The notes below the pieces were generated by a model that saw nothing but the letters and a program-made list of their open reading frames with translations, was not told the DNA's origin and ran no database searches. Positions 46,170-47,457 of a stretch of 47,457 nt of DNA are shown here, piece by piece. The stretch spans positions 1 through 47,457 of the forward strand of contig JAGLPS010000002.1 of NCBI GenBank assembly GCA_023137185.1, in the 5' to 3' direction. The number at the start of each line of letters is the position of its first letter. Position 1 is the stretch's first letter. This DNA is from Minisyncoccota bacterium. GTDB taxonomy: Bacteria > Patescibacteriota > Minisyncoccia > Phycocordibacterales > JAGLPS01. Both the position numbers and the translations under genes were made by a program.

Positions 46170-46335
46170 GAATCTCGCAGTAGCCTCAATTTTCTGCCTC
46201 TTAAAGTGAGGGGCTCTTTTCCCAGAGACCAGCGAGCGCGATTGGCGTAAGAAGAGCAAAAATATAGCAGTATTTTATACGTGCTTTGGAAAAGAGTTAC
46301 GAGTGCCTGTTGACCCTGTAGTAGAAATTGACATT

Positions 46336-46373
46336 GCCCAGCCTTAGTTTGCTTTGGCAAACTAAGGCTGGGC
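46336..46373. repeat. 38-nt perfect inverted repeat, 17-bp arms
   Basis: GCCCAGCCTTAGTTTGC-tttg-GCAAACTAAGGCTGGGC. Confidence 0.95.
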
Positions 46374-46407
46374 GCGCCAAAGAGCTATGTCAATTTTCAC
46401 TACTGGG

Positions 46408-46435
46408 TTGACTATTAAACGAGTTTTGTTATGAT
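46408..46435 (+). promoter_or_regulatory. Sigma70-like promoter for tuf
   Basis: TTGACT-N16-TATGAT. Confidence 0.65.
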
Positions 46436-46596
46436 ATTTTGTACGCTATTGGCGATATTCTTGCCTACCGCAGGTAGATTTGTTTTGTTTAAATATCGCT
46501 AACGCAAAAATTATTATCAACTACTTATTGTAGGAGCTTAGCAGTTCTCGCGCGTTAAGCTCTTATAATAAGGAAATTAATTATTAATAAATTACT

Positions 46597-47457
<861 letters not shown>

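Overview
The window looks like a chromosomal segment of a streamlined CPR/Patescibacteria (Parcubacteria-like) bacterium. This is inferred from gene content and style, not from a database search. It uses the standard code with TGA as stop. Left part, mostly minus strand: M23 peptidase fragment, ComM/YifB ATPase, DksA-like protein, PNPase, NYN protein, S15, XerC/D recombinase, ExoIII, CCA-adding enzyme, tRNAs Arg/Gly/Pro/Gly, YraN, trypsin-like protease, HU, RNase Y, ClpP, trigger factor, pyrophosphatase, NusA. Right part, from about 22.3 kb and mostly plus strand: type IV pilus genes (PilB, PilC, pseudopilins), TpiA, Pgk, two HIT proteins, RecJ, RNase HI, ComEC channel domain, tRNA-binding protein, NUDIX, separate ComEC-like metallo-beta-lactamase, L28, S2P protease, and S12-S7-EF-G-EF-Tu (EF-Tu truncated at the window end). 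The unusual content is mostly non-coding: (i) a complete tRNA-Pro lying between two halves of another tRNA-like sequence on a 21-bp stem; (ii) inverted and direct copies of tRNA 3' ends just downstream of tRNA-Arg and tRNA-Gly; (iii) parS-like palindromes near 11.8 kb; (iv) a MITE-like element with CCCCCACAC termini present in two forms, one with a decaying Cys-rich ORF; (v) many long perfect palindromes, some inside a protease coding sequence; (vi) very small ORFs with strong signals; (vii) a possible -1 frameshift extension of the NYN gene. No CRISPR array, rRNA or recognisable defence system was seen.
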